This document shows, piece by piece, positions 1 to 6,950 of a DNA stretch of 13,287 nt (position 1 is its first letter; each line of letters begins with the position of its first letter). Source of the DNA: CAZFAT01 sp964517075 (lineage in GTDB: Bacteria; Acidobacteriota; Vicinamibacteria; Vicinamibacterales; SCN-69-37); contig CAZFAT010000081.1 of the NCBI GenBank assembly GCA_964517075.1, positions 1 through 13,287 of the forward strand. Direction: 5' to 3'. The notes under the pieces were generated by a model. It searched no databases. It was not told the DNA's origin and was given only the letters and a program-made list of their open reading frames with translations. The translations under genes and the position numbers were made by a program.

Positions 1-191
1 CAGGCCGCCCGGGCGGCGTCAGCGCGCGCCTCGGCCTCGTCCACGCCGGCGGCCACGGCCAGCAGGACCGGGTTGCGATCGAGGGCCTCGGCGACCGCGT
101 CGGCCAGCGTGACCAAGGTCTGGGCCGGCGCGGCGGCGGGCGCGACAAGAGAGGCGGCCAGCGCCGCGAGTGTGAGGAGAGCCGCTCGCAT
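1..191 (-). CDS. TolC-family outer-membrane efflux protein, N-terminal fragment (cut by window edge)
   Basis: Only 63 codons lie in the window; the gene continues beyond position 1. Reading from the ATG at 189-191, the product starts with a signal peptide: MRAALL, then an Ala/Leu-rich core, then a likely signal peptidase I site after APA at residue 23 (APA|QT). The mature start TLADAVAEALDRNPVLLAV followed by an Ala/Glu/Arg-rich helix is the usual opening of TolC/OEP-family proteins, where a T-L-x-x-A-x-x-x-A-L-x-x-N-P pattern begins the first periplasmic helix. Such proteins form the outer-membrane channel of tripartite efflux pumps or type I secretion. No pump partner is in view. The gene is divergent from the amidohydrolase operon and shares a 227-bp intergenic region with it. 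The ribosome binding site is poor. The family call is fairly good given the short piece; the transported substrate is unknown. Confidence 0.7.
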   Translation of the reverse strand, partial: MRAALLTLAALAASLVAPAAAPAQTLVTLADAVAEALDRNPVLLAVAAGVDEAEARADAARAA

Positions 192-244
192 CGGCTCAGA
201 GATTCAGCCCGGACGAAAAGGTGACACGCCGATAGCACCCCTGA

Positions 245-271
245 TCGCGAAACCTGGCCAGGTGCGATAAT
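245..271 (+). promoter_or_regulatory. Candidate extended -10 promoter with a 12-bp palindrome just upstream
   Basis: GATAAT at 266-271 matches the -10 consensus at five of six positions and is preceded by TGC (263-265), an extended -10 signature. ACCTGGCCAGGT (252-263) is a perfect 12-bp palindrome lying where the -35/-10 spacer would be, a position suited to an operator. No good -35 hexamer is present 16-18 bp upstream. It would drive the plus-strand amidohydrolase operon with a leader of about 140 nt. The motifs are seen directly; promoter function is inferred. Confidence 0.35.
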
Positions 272-302
272 CGGCCTCTGTTTCGCATCCGGAGGGCCGA
301 TC

Positions 303-422
303 GTGACGATGATCCCGTGGCGTGGCGTACGTGCTCGGCACAGCCCTGACCCTTGCGGCGACGCGCCGCGCCCAGCAGGCCAAACCGTGACCGAAGTCGA
401 CATCTCTGGAGACCTGATGTGA
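303..422 (+). CDS. Possible 39-codon leader ORF ending on the amidohydrolase start codon
   Basis: A GTG at 303 follows a strong Shine-Dalgarno (GGAGGG, 291-296) at a 6-nt spacing. An in-frame ATG at 309 is an alternative start. The frame stays open for 39 codons and stops with ATG-TGA, so its stop (420-422) overlaps the GTG start (419-421) of the next gene in a GTGA arrangement typical of translational coupling. The peptide (MTMIPWRGVRARH... ending ISGDLM, reading GTG as Met) resembles no family I know. Its third-position GC is about 69%, lower than the flanking genes appear to be, so it may be a regulatory leader rather than a functional protein, or a chance ORF. Confidence 0.3.
   Translation: MTMIPWRGVRARHSPDPCGDAPRPAGQTVTEVDISGDLM
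408..412 (+). promoter_or_regulatory. Ribosome binding site that decides the 419 start
   Basis: GGAGA sits about 6-7 nt upstream of the GTG at 419. It supports that start over the TTG at 353, which opens the longer frame but would add 22 Arg-rich residues in front of an otherwise normal signal peptide. Confidence 0.6.
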
Positions 423-3088
423 CCCTGCGATCCCTCCGCCTCGCCGTGGCTGCGGCCGGCCTGCTCGTCACCGGCCTGGTTCTTGGCCGTTCGACGTTCG
501 ATTTCGCCCTGACCGCGCAGACCACGGCCCCGGGCGTCGTCGCGATTCGAAACGCGACCGTCCTCACGGTGACGAGGGGGACCATCGCCCGCGGGACCGT
601 GCTGGTGCGCGACGGGAAAATCGCCGCCGTCGGCACGAGCGTCGCGGTGCCCGCCGGCGCGGAGGTCTACGACGGCACCGGCCGGTTCGTCACACCGGGC
701 ATCATCGACGCCCACTCCCACATTGCAAACGACGCCATCAACGAAGGCTCGACCGCCGTGTCGTCGATGACGAGCATGTTCGACGTGCTGGATCCCCGGG
801 ACGTTGCCATCTACCGCGCGCTGGCCGGCGGTACGACGGCCGCGAACGTCATGCACGGCAGCGCGAATCCCATCGGTGGCCAGACGCTGGTCATCAAGCT
901 GCGGTGGGGCAAGACCACGCGGGAGGACCTGGCGTTTGCGGGTGCCCTGCCCGGCATCAAGTTCGCGCTGGGCGAGAACGTGACCCGGCCGGCCCAGGCG
1001 CCCGACACCGCAGGGCGGCGATATCCGGCGACGCGCCAGGGCGTGGAGTACGTGATCCGTGACGCCTTCGTGCGCGCGAAGGCGTATCGGGTGGCCTGGC
1101 AGCAGTACGAAGCCCGGCAACCCCAGAGCGCCGACGCGCTGGCGCCCCGGCGCGACCTTCAGTTGGAAGCGCTTGTCGAAGTCCTCGAGGGCAAGCGGCT
1201 CGTCCACGCGCACGGTTACCGCGCGGACGAACTGCTCATGCTCATCCGGCTGGCCGAGGAGATGGGCTTCAAGATCGCCACCTTCCAGCACGTGCTCGAG
1301 GGCTACAAGATCGCCAAGGAGATCGCCGCGCACGGCGCAGGTGCGTCCACGTTCTCGGACTGGTGGGGCTACAAGATCGAGGCCGAAGACGCGATCCCAC
1401 ACAACGCCGCGATCATGGTGCGGAAGGGCGTGCTCGTCTCCATCAACTCGGACGACCCTGAGCAGATCCGCCGGCTGCCGATGGAGGCGGCGAAGACGAT
1501 CCGCTACGGCGGCCTGACGGAAGACGAAGCGCTGGCGACCGTCACGATCAACCCCGCGAAGCAGTTCAAGATCGAGGCCCGCGTCGGGTCGATCGAGGTC
1601 GGTAAAGACGCCGACCTCGTGATCTGGAATCGCCACCCGCTCAGCACAGCCGCCATTGTCGACCGCACCTACATCGATGGCATCGCCTACTACGACCGGG
1701 TACAGGACCTCGAGCGCGTGGCGGCCGTGGCGAGTGAGAAACAGGCGGCCGCGGCTGCCGGCCGGAGTGAGCAGTCCGGGACACCTGAGGAAGCGGGGGC
1801 GCCCCCGCCCTCTGCCGCGGCCAGCGCCAGCCCTCAGCTCGCACGTCCCGTGGCGCCGCCCGAGCCGCTGTCGGTGAGCCTCAACGCCGGCGGGCCGACC
1901 TGGGCGATTACGAACGCCCGGGTGGTGACCGTGTCGGGACCGGTACTCCCGAGGGCCACGATCGTCATTCGTGGCAATCGCATCGCGGCCGTGGGGGCGA
2001 ACGTGTCGGTGCCCTCGGGTGCGCGTGTCGTTGACGCCGCGGGCCTGAGCGTCTACCCCGGGTTGATCGACGCTTCCGTCGATCTCGGCCTCAACGAACC
2101 TGGGGTTCGCAGCTACGACGACGTGACCGAGATGCTGCCGTTCAACCAGATGCTGCGGACACGCGTGGCGTACCAGTCGGACAGCGACGCGATTCCCGTC
2201 ACGCGCGCCGAGGGCATCACCACCGTCGCCGTCCGGCCGGGCGGTGGTCCGACCACGATCGGCGGCGAGGTGCCCGTCATGAATCTCGACGGTTGGACGT
2301 GGGAGGAAAACACCCTCCGCGCGTCCGCCGGTCTCGCGATGACCTTCCCGACCTCGGGAGGGCGCGGGCGCGGTGCTGGCGCCGGCGGCGGGGGAGGGGG
2401 CGGCGGCGACGCGGAGCCAACCGACCGGCTCGCCGAACTCGACCGGCTGCTCGTTCGGGCGCGCGCTTACGCTCGGCAGGGCCAGGAACGGGCCGTGGAT
2501 TGGAACCTGGAACCCTTCGTTCCCGTGCTCGACGGCCGACAGGCGCTGTTCGTGAGCGCCACGACCGAGCAGGCGATCCGCGACGCGGTGGCGTGGGCAG
2601 GGCGGGCCGGCGTGCGGATCGTTCTGCAGTCGGGCGCGGACGCCCAGCGCGTCGCCGGTTTGCTCAAGGAACACGATGTGCCGGTGATCCTGTCGTCCAT
2701 CCTCACGCTGCCTGCGCGCGAGGACGACTTCCACGCCTACACGTATCAGACGCCGGGCGTGCTCGCGAAAGCCGGCGTGCGGTTCGCGTTCTCGAGCGGC
2801 GCGTTCCAGTTCGCCCGCAACGTCCCGTTCCAGGCAGGCCGCGCCATCGCGTGGGGGCTCGATCCCGAGTCCGCTCTTCGCGCCCTCACGCTCGACGCCG
2901 CCAGGATCCTCGGCGTTGACCGCGAGGTTGGCAGCATCGATGCCGGCAAGCTGGCCAACCTGATCGTCGTCAGGGGCGACCCCACGGAAATCCGGTCCGA
3001 GCTTCGGCACCTCGTCATCGCCGGGCGTGACGTGTCGCTCGAAACCAAACACACCGAGCTCTTCAAGCGCTACATGGCGCGGCGCTAG
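419..3088 (+). CDS. Secreted tandem amidohydrolase: active N-terminal domain fused to a degenerate one
   Basis: The product has 889 aa from GTG 419: a signal peptide or anchor (MTLRSLRLAVAAAGLLVTGL), then two amidohydrolase-superfamily units of the imidazolonepropionase-like type. Unit 1 (about 40-430) has the composite-barrel opening (VLVRDGKIAAVG), the metal motif PGIIDAHSHI (His99, His101), HAH at 263-265, a His at 291 (FQHV), the acidic SINSDDPE near 345 and the closing GSIEVGKDADLVIWN. An Ala/Pro-rich linker covers about 430-485. Unit 2 (about 486-889) keeps the same opening and ending (GSIDAGKLANLIVVRGDP), but its HxH site reads YPGLIDASVDLG, with both His lost (Ser553, Asp555), and it carries a Gly/Arg-rich loop at 647-663. 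Unit 1 is therefore a likely metal hydrolase; unit 2 is probably structural. The substrate is unknown; the wider superfamily includes peptidases, lactamases and deaminases. It is followed after 8 bp by a second family member, probably as one operon. Confidence 0.85.
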   Translation: MTLRSLRLAVAAAGLLVTGLVLGRSTFDFALTAQTTAPGVVAIRNATVLTVTRGTIARGTVLVRDGKIAAVGTSVAVPAGAEVYDGTGRFVTPGIIDAHSHIANDAINEGSTAVSSMTSMFDVLDPRDVAIYRALAGGTTAANVMHGSANPIGGQTLVIKLRWGKTTREDLAFAGALPGIKFALGENVTRPAQAPDTAGRRYPATRQGVEYVIRDAFVRAKAYRVAWQQYEARQPQSADALAPRRDLQLEALVEVLEGKRLVHAHGYRADELLMLIRLAEEMGFKIATFQHVLEGYKIAKEIAAHGAGASTFSDWWGYKIEAEDAIPHNAAIMVRKGVLVSINSDDPEQIRRLPMEAAKTIRYGGLTEDEALATVTINPAKQFKIEARVGSIEVGKDADLVIWNRHPLSTAAIVDRTYIDGIAYYDRVQDLERVAAVASEKQAAAAAGRSEQSGTPEEAGAPPPSAAASASPQLARPVAPPEPLSVSLNAGGPTWAITNARVVTVSGPVLPRATIVIRGNRIAAVGANVSVPSGARVVDAAGLSVYPGLIDASVDLGLNEPGVRSYDDVTEMLPFNQMLRTRVAYQSDSDAIPVTRAEGITTVAVRPGGGPTTIGGEVPVMNLDGWTWEENTLRASAGLAMTFPTSGGRGRGAGAGGGGGGGGDAEPTDRLAELDRLLVRARAYARQGQERAVDWNLEPFVPVLDGRQALFVSATTEQAIRDAVAWAGRAGVRIVLQSGADAQRVAGLLKEHDVPVILSSILTLPAREDDFHAYTYQTPGVLAKAGVRFAFSSGAFQFARNVPFQAGRAIAWGLDPESALRALTLDAARILGVDREVGSIDAGKLANLIVVRGDPTEIRSELRHLVIAGRDVSLETKHTELFKRYMARR

Positions 3089-3096
3089 GACGGGTC

Positions 3097-4557
3097 ATGC
3101 ACACAAGACGAGGAATGCTGGCCGCGCCGCTGGTTGTCGTGCTCTGCACGACGATGACGATCGGATCCTTTGACGCGGCCACCCCTGCAGTCGTGACTCG
3201 CTACGCGATTCGCGACGCGCGGATCGTCACGATGGCGGGCCCACTCATCGACAAAGGCACGGTGCTGATGCGAGACGGCCTCATCGAAGAGGTGGGTCCG
3301 TCCGTGGTCGTCCCCACCGATGCCATCGTGATCGACGGAGCAGGCCTGACCGTCTATCCCGGTTTCATCGACATGGCCAATGCGGCGGCGGTTGAAACGC
3401 CCGAGCCCGCGGCGGCCGGAGCCAGGGCCGGCGGCGCGCCCCCCCCCACGCTCGCGGAGTTGGAACGGACGCGGAGGGGCCTGCTGCTGCGGCCGGATTT
3501 CGAAGCTGCCCGGTACGCACGCGTCGAAGGCACCGCCATGCGCCGAATCGCGTCAGCGGGCATCACGAGCGTGCTGGCCGTACCGACGTCGGGACTCGTC
3601 CGCGGCCAGAGCGCCCTGGTGAACGTGATGGCACCGCCGGAGAGTCCGCAGATCAGCAGCCTCGCCGACTATCGGCGTGGCCTGGTGGTGGTGAAGTCGC
3701 CCGTGGCGCAGCACGTCGGGTTCAGCAGCGGGGGAGGTCGGGGCGGCGGAGGCGCTTATCCCGGTGCCCTGCTTGGCACGATCGCGTTCGTGCGCCAGGC
3801 GTTCTACGACGCGCGGTGGCAGCGCGAGGCCCGCGCCTATTATGAGAAGCACGGCGATCAGCCGCGCCCGGTGATGGAGCCCGTGCTCGACGCGCTGGCG
3901 CCGGTCCTGGATCGCCGCATGCCGGCCGCCTTCGATGCAGATCTCGCCGTCGAGATTGCCCGCGCGCTCGGACTGGCGAAGGAGTTCTCGCTCGATCCGA
4001 TCATCGTCGGCGGCGCCGAGTCGGGCGATGTCGCCGCGGACATCAAGGCGGCCGGGGGTCGCGTGATCTTCTCGCTCAACTTTCCCACGGCACCTGAACG
4101 TGGGCGCGGCGGCGGCCGGGCTGGCGGCCGCGGCGCCGCGCCTGGCGATGAGCCGATCCGGACGATCCGCGCGAGACAGAACGCGCCGAAAGGCCCCGCG
4201 GCGCTGTCAAAGGCGGGGGTGTCGTTCGCGTTCACGTCAGGCGGTCTCCAGGATCTGTCGCTCGTCCTGCGGAACGCCGCGCGAGCGGTGAAGGAAGGTG
4301 GCCTGGCGGCCGACGCGGCTCTCGCGGCGCTCACCTCCGAAGCCGCGAAGATCGCCGGCGTCGAGAATCGTCTCGGCACTCTTCAGCGCAACCGGATCGC
4401 CAACCTCGTTGTGACCGACGGCGACTGGACTGAAGAGCAGACGCGTATCCGTCACGTATTCATTGACGGACGCCCGGTCGACATCGACAGCGCGCCCGCG
4501 ACACCGGCCGCGGGCGGCGGACGCCGCGGAGGTCGCGGCGGACCAGGACGCGATTGA
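3097..4557 (+). CDS. Secreted amidohydrolase-fold protein lacking the HxH metal site (pseudo-amidohydrolase)
   Basis: The product has 486 aa. ATG 3097 has AGGA at 3087-3090, overlapping the previous stop. The N-terminus (MHTRRGMLAAPLVVVL) looks like a signal peptide. The fold signatures are clear: RDARIVTMAGPLIDKGTVLMRDGLI at the start (about 39-63), VYPGFID at 86-92, AFTSGG near 378-383, and a closing GTLQRNRIANLVVTDGDW with FIDGRPV (about 427-461). Where active relatives have HxH, this protein has D-M-A-N-A (Ala94, Ala96), and I see no substitute His cluster. It resembles the degenerate second half of the upstream protein more than its active half. Gly/Arg-rich tracts occur at about 211-219, 335-347 and at the C-terminus (474-485). 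Adjacent genes in the same orientation suggest a paired function, for example a non-catalytic partner or substrate-binding subunit. That role is inferred. Confidence 0.8.
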   Translation: MHTRRGMLAAPLVVVLCTTMTIGSFDAATPAVVTRYAIRDARIVTMAGPLIDKGTVLMRDGLIEEVGPSVVVPTDAIVIDGAGLTVYPGFIDMANAAAVETPEPAAAGARAGGAPPPTLAELERTRRGLLLRPDFEAARYARVEGTAMRRIASAGITSVLAVPTSGLVRGQSALVNVMAPPESPQISSLADYRRGLVVVKSPVAQHVGFSSGGGRGGGGAYPGALLGTIAFVRQAFYDARWQREARAYYEKHGDQPRPVMEPVLDALAPVLDRRMPAAFDADLAVEIARALGLAKEFSLDPIIVGGAESGDVAADIKAAGGRVIFSLNFPTAPERGRGGGRAGGRGAAPGDEPIRTIRARQNAPKGPAALSKAGVSFAFTSGGLQDLSLVLRNAARAVKEGGLAADAALAALTSEAAKIAGVENRLGTLQRNRIANLVVTDGDWTEEQTRIRHVFIDGRPVDIDSAPATPAAGGGRRGGRGGPGRD

Positions 4558-4785
4558 CCCAGCGAACGTCCGTACCGAGACGCCAGTGGCCGCCCCGCTG
4601 GTCCATCTTCGCCGCCCCTGATCCGGGCGGGCACGATAGGCGCCCGATTCGCGACCTGGATCGCGCTGTTGCCCTGCGACACCTGGAGGCTGGAAGGTCC
4701 GGCGGGGCGTCCGCCGCGACTCCTCCTGCAGCGCGATGAGCGGGTCGATGGGCGCCGCAATGGCGCGCCGGAACGTCGCGGCCGT

Positions 4786-5406
4786 GTGACCAAACGCGCG
4801 AATCTGAATCTCCCCTCTGAACGGCCCGCGCCGGCGGAGGAGTACGAGCCGCTCGTCCGGCTCGCGTCCGCGGGCGATCGGCAGGCCATGGAGCGCCTGC
4901 TCATGCGGGCGCAGGAAGTGGCGTTCCGATTCAGTCTGCTCGTGTGCGGCCATGTCGAGGACGCCGAGGACGTGATGCAGGATGCCCTGCTCAAGACCTA
5001 TCGCTACGTGGGACGCATCACGCATCCCGCGTCATTCCGGCCCTGGCTGTACCGGACGGTGACGAATGCGTGCCGGATGAAGCGCCGGCGGCGAGTCAAC
5101 GAGCCGGCGCACCTCGTCTCGATCGAGGGCGGCACCGCCGATGCCGAGGGACGGACCGCACCGGTCGAGGTCGCCGATGCCGGCCGGACGCCCGATCAGC
5201 TCGCGTTGAACGCCTGGCTGGGCCGCCGGCTGCGCCACGCCCTCGACGAGCTGCCGCCCGCCTTCCGGCTCATCGTGCTCCTGCGCGAGATGGAGGGCCT
5301 CTCGACTCGCGAGGTGGCGGCCGTCATGGGCATCTCGGAAGACAACGTGAAAACGCGGCTGCATCGCGCGCGTGTGATGCTGCGCGAACGACTGGGAGAC
5401 GTGTGA
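4786..5406 (+). CDS. ECF-type RNA polymerase sigma factor
   Basis: The product has 206 aa from GTG 4786. Region 2 (about 29-101) includes DAEDVMQDALLKTYRYV, the core-binding helix, and the PWLYRTVTNACRMKRRRR promoter -10 contact helix. Region 4 (about 148-203) has LDELPPAFRLIVLLREMEGLS followed by the helix-turn-helix REVAAVMGISEDNVKTRLHRAR. No extra C-terminal domain is present. The start is chosen because homology begins soon after it (EYEPLVRLASAGD). The frame extends upstream to an ATG at 4669, but those residues look non-coding. The Shine-Dalgarno is weak. The stop overlaps the start of the next gene (TGATG), so the sigma factor and the zinc-finger protein are translationally coupled. 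It lies 228 bp after the amidohydrolase pair; whether it controls them is unknown. Confidence 0.9.
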   Translation: MTKRANLNLPSERPAPAEEYEPLVRLASAGDRQAMERLLMRAQEVAFRFSLLVCGHVEDAEDVMQDALLKTYRYVGRITHPASFRPWLYRTVTNACRMKRRRRVNEPAHLVSIEGGTADAEGRTAPVEVADAGRTPDQLALNAWLGRRLRHALDELPPAFRLIVLLREMEGLSTREVAAVMGISEDNVKTRLHRARVMLRERLGDV

Positions 5407-5663
5407 TGCGCCAGCCGGCGTCCTGTCGGGTGCTCCTGGAGCAGTTGTCGGCGTACCTCGACCGCGACCTGCCGCCGCGCGACTGCCGGCGGATCGCGGC
5501 GCATGCCCGGACGTGCCCGCGGTGCGCCGACGTCCTCGCCGGACTCCGCGAGACCACCGACCTCTGCCGCCGGGCGGCGCATCGGCCCCTGCCGCCCGCC
5601 GTGCGCCAGGCCGCGCGGGATCGCATCCGGCGCCTGATCGGAAACCCGCGGCGGCGGGTGTAG
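5406..5663 (+). CDS. Small soluble zinc-finger (ZAS-type) anti-sigma protein
   Basis: The product has 85 aa, starting at ATG 5406, which shares its A with the sigma factor's TGA. It carries the H-x3-C-x2-C zinc motif of anti-sigma domains (His33, Cys37, Cys40 in AAHARTCPRCADVL), preceded by the usual LSAYLDRDLPPRDCRRI helix. Other cysteines are at 7, 27 and 54. There is no transmembrane helix and no sensory domain; the protein ends in a basic Arg-rich tail. In this family the zinc-binding helical domain sequesters the cognate ECF sigma, and cytoplasmic versions often respond to redox or thiol stress through the zinc site. The cognate partner is almost certainly the sigma factor directly upstream. 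The signal is unknown. Confidence 0.85.
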   Translation: MRQPASCRVLLEQLSAYLDRDLPPRDCRRIAAHARTCPRCADVLAGLRETTDLCRRAAHRPLPPAVRQAARDRIRRLIGNPRRRV

Positions 5664-5674
5664 GGAGCGCTCCC
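5663..5674. repeat. 12-bp perfect palindrome over the anti-sigma stop codon
   Basis: GGGAGCGCTCCC begins at the last base of the TAG stop (5661-5663). As RNA it could form only a short GGGA/TCCC stem and no T-run follows, so it is a poor terminator. It might be a protein site or chance in GC-rich DNA. Confidence 0.3.
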
Positions 5675-5776
5675 GTCGACGCCCACCCCGCGCGTCCGCG
5701 GCCCTGCCGGGACTCCCGCTACCGCGGGCGCCAAGCGGCCGCCGGCCCCGCCGGAGGGCAGGCCTGAGCCCGGGCG

Positions 5777-5795
5777 GCCGTCAGAAAGCCGTCAG
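5777..5795. promoter_or_regulatory. 8-bp direct repeat upstream of the DAHP synthase gene
   Basis: GCCGTCAG occurs at 5777-5784 and again at 5788-5795, an 11-bp period close to one helical turn. It ends 33 bp before the ATG at 5829, where a regulator could act on the promoter. No convincing -35/-10 pair is visible here. Seen directly; an operator role is speculative. Confidence 0.25.
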
Positions 5796-5828
5796 TGGCG
5801 CCGCCTTGTTACCATAGGCACCAGCCCG

Positions 5829-6926
5829 ATGTTCCACCAGACCGACGACGTCCGCATCCGCCAGCTGAAGCCGCTGATTCCCCCGGCCATCCTGATGGAG
5901 GAGCTGCCGCTGACCGAGCAGGCCTCCGTGCTCGTGGCGCGCACGCGGCAGGAAATTGCCGCCCTGCTCCACGGGAGGGACGAGCGGTTGCTCGTCGTCG
6001 TCGGCCCCTGCTCGTTGCACGATCCCGCCGCCGGGCTCGACTACGCCAGGCGGCTCGCCAGCGCCGCCGAGGAGCTTCGCGCGCATCTCCTCGTGGTGAT
6101 GCGCGTCTACTTCGAGAAGCCTCGAACCATCGTGGGCTGGAAGGGCCTCATCAACGACCCACAGCTCGACGGGAGCTTTGCCATCAACGAAGGGCTGCGC
6201 CTCGCCCGGCGCTTCCTGCTCAGCGTGAACGCGCTCGGGCTGCCGGCCGGCACCGAGTTCCTGGATCCGATTACGCCGCAGTTCCTGGCCGACCTCGTGT
6301 CGTGGGGTGCGATTGGGGCGCGCACGTCCGAAAGCCAGGTCCATCGTGAACTGGCGTCCGGCCTCTCGATGCCGGTGGGTTTCAAGAACGGCACCGACGG
6401 CAGCGTGCAGGTGGCGATTGACGCCGTGCGATCGGCCGCGCACCCGCACCAGTTCCTCTCGGTGACGAAGCAGGGCGTCGCCGCCATTGTCGTCACGCGC
6501 GGAAACCCCGACTGCCACGTCATTCTCCGCGGCGGCACGACCGGGCCCAACTGCTCGGTCGACCGCGTGGCCGGCACGGCCGCCGATCTCGAGCGCGCGG
6601 GCTTGACGCCGCGCGTCATGGTCGACTGCAGCCACGCGAACTCCGGCAAGGATCACCGCCGTCAGCCCGCCGTGGTCCACGACGTCGCCTGCCAGGTGGC
6701 GGCCGGCAGCCACGCCATTGCCGGCGTCATGCTCGAGAGCTTCCTCGTGGCGGGCCGGCAGGAGGTCCGGCCGGGCGTGTCCCTGACCTACGGCCAGAGC
6801 ATCACCGACGCCTGCATGGACTGGGACACGACGCGGCCGCTCCTGGACGAACTGGCGCAGAGCGTGCGGACGCGGCGCGATCTCCAGGTCGCTACGGGGC
6901 TTCAGCCGGGCGGACCGCAGGCCTGA
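5829..6926 (+). CDS. aroG: Class I (AroFGH-type) 3-deoxy-7-phosphoheptulonate (DAHP) synthase
   Basis: The product has 365 aa, a little longer than the roughly 350 aa of the E. coli enzymes. It catalyses PEP + erythrose 4-phosphate to DAHP, the first step of the shikimate pathway, in the cytoplasm. It aligns almost without gaps to E. coli AroG as I recall it. GPCSLHD (59-65) contains metal ligand Cys61; the other ligands are His269, Glu303 and Asp327, each shifted by one. Substrate residues include Arg92, KPRT (97-100), Lys186 in GFKNGTDG and Arg234 in LRGG. The N-terminal extension and residues Pro150 and Ser180, sites where E. coli changes abolish inhibition, are retained, which suggests feedback control is intact. 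Whether Phe, Tyr or Trp inhibits it cannot be told, so the symbol marks family only. No other aro gene is adjacent. The Shine-Dalgarno is weak. Confidence 0.93.
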   Translation: MFHQTDDVRIRQLKPLIPPAILMEELPLTEQASVLVARTRQEIAALLHGRDERLLVVVGPCSLHDPAAGLDYARRLASAAEELRAHLLVVMRVYFEKPRTIVGWKGLINDPQLDGSFAINEGLRLARRFLLSVNALGLPAGTEFLDPITPQFLADLVSWGAIGARTSESQVHRELASGLSMPVGFKNGTDGSVQVAIDAVRSAAHPHQFLSVTKQGVAAIVVTRGNPDCHVILRGGTTGPNCSVDRVAGTAADLERAGLTPRVMVDCSHANSGKDHRRQPAVVHDVACQVAAGSHAIAGVMLESFLVAGRQEVRPGVSLTYGQSITDACMDWDTTRPLLDELAQSVRTRRDLQVATGLQPGGPQA

Positions 6927-6936
6927 AGGCCTGCGG
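6915..6936. terminator. Inverted repeat between converging genes, possible bidirectional terminator
   Basis: CCGCAGGCCT (6915-6924) and AGGCCTGCGG (6927-6936) are perfect 10-bp complements. The DAHP synthase stop codon TGA (6924-6926) lies at the loop. The stem would be very stable, but only a short TTT (6943-6945) follows on the plus strand, so it is not a classic intrinsic terminator. Its place between the 3' ends of two convergent genes supports a terminator or mRNA-end-protecting role. A REP-like dispersed element is an alternative. Confidence 0.5.
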
Positions 6937-6950
6937 CTACGGTTTCACCC

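Noticed and set aside
353..418. Upstream TTG start for the tandem amidohydrolase
   Set aside because: It would add 22 Arg-rich residues before a normal signal peptide and has no good ribosome binding site, whereas GTG 419 has GGAGA at proper spacing.
4554..4582. TTGACC as a -35 box upstream of the first ECF sigma gene
   Set aside because: The hexamer 17 bp downstream (GAGACG) does not resemble a -10 element, and the site overlaps the preceding stop codon.
4624..4646. CGGGCG/CGCCCG inverted repeat after the second amidohydrolase gene
   Set aside because: Only 6-bp arms with an 11-nt loop and no T-run; expected by chance in DNA this GC-rich.
5781..6713. Minus-strand open frame of 310 codons opposite the DAHP synthase
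   Set aside because: The plus-strand frame matches DAHP synthase across its length; the reverse frame has no motifs.
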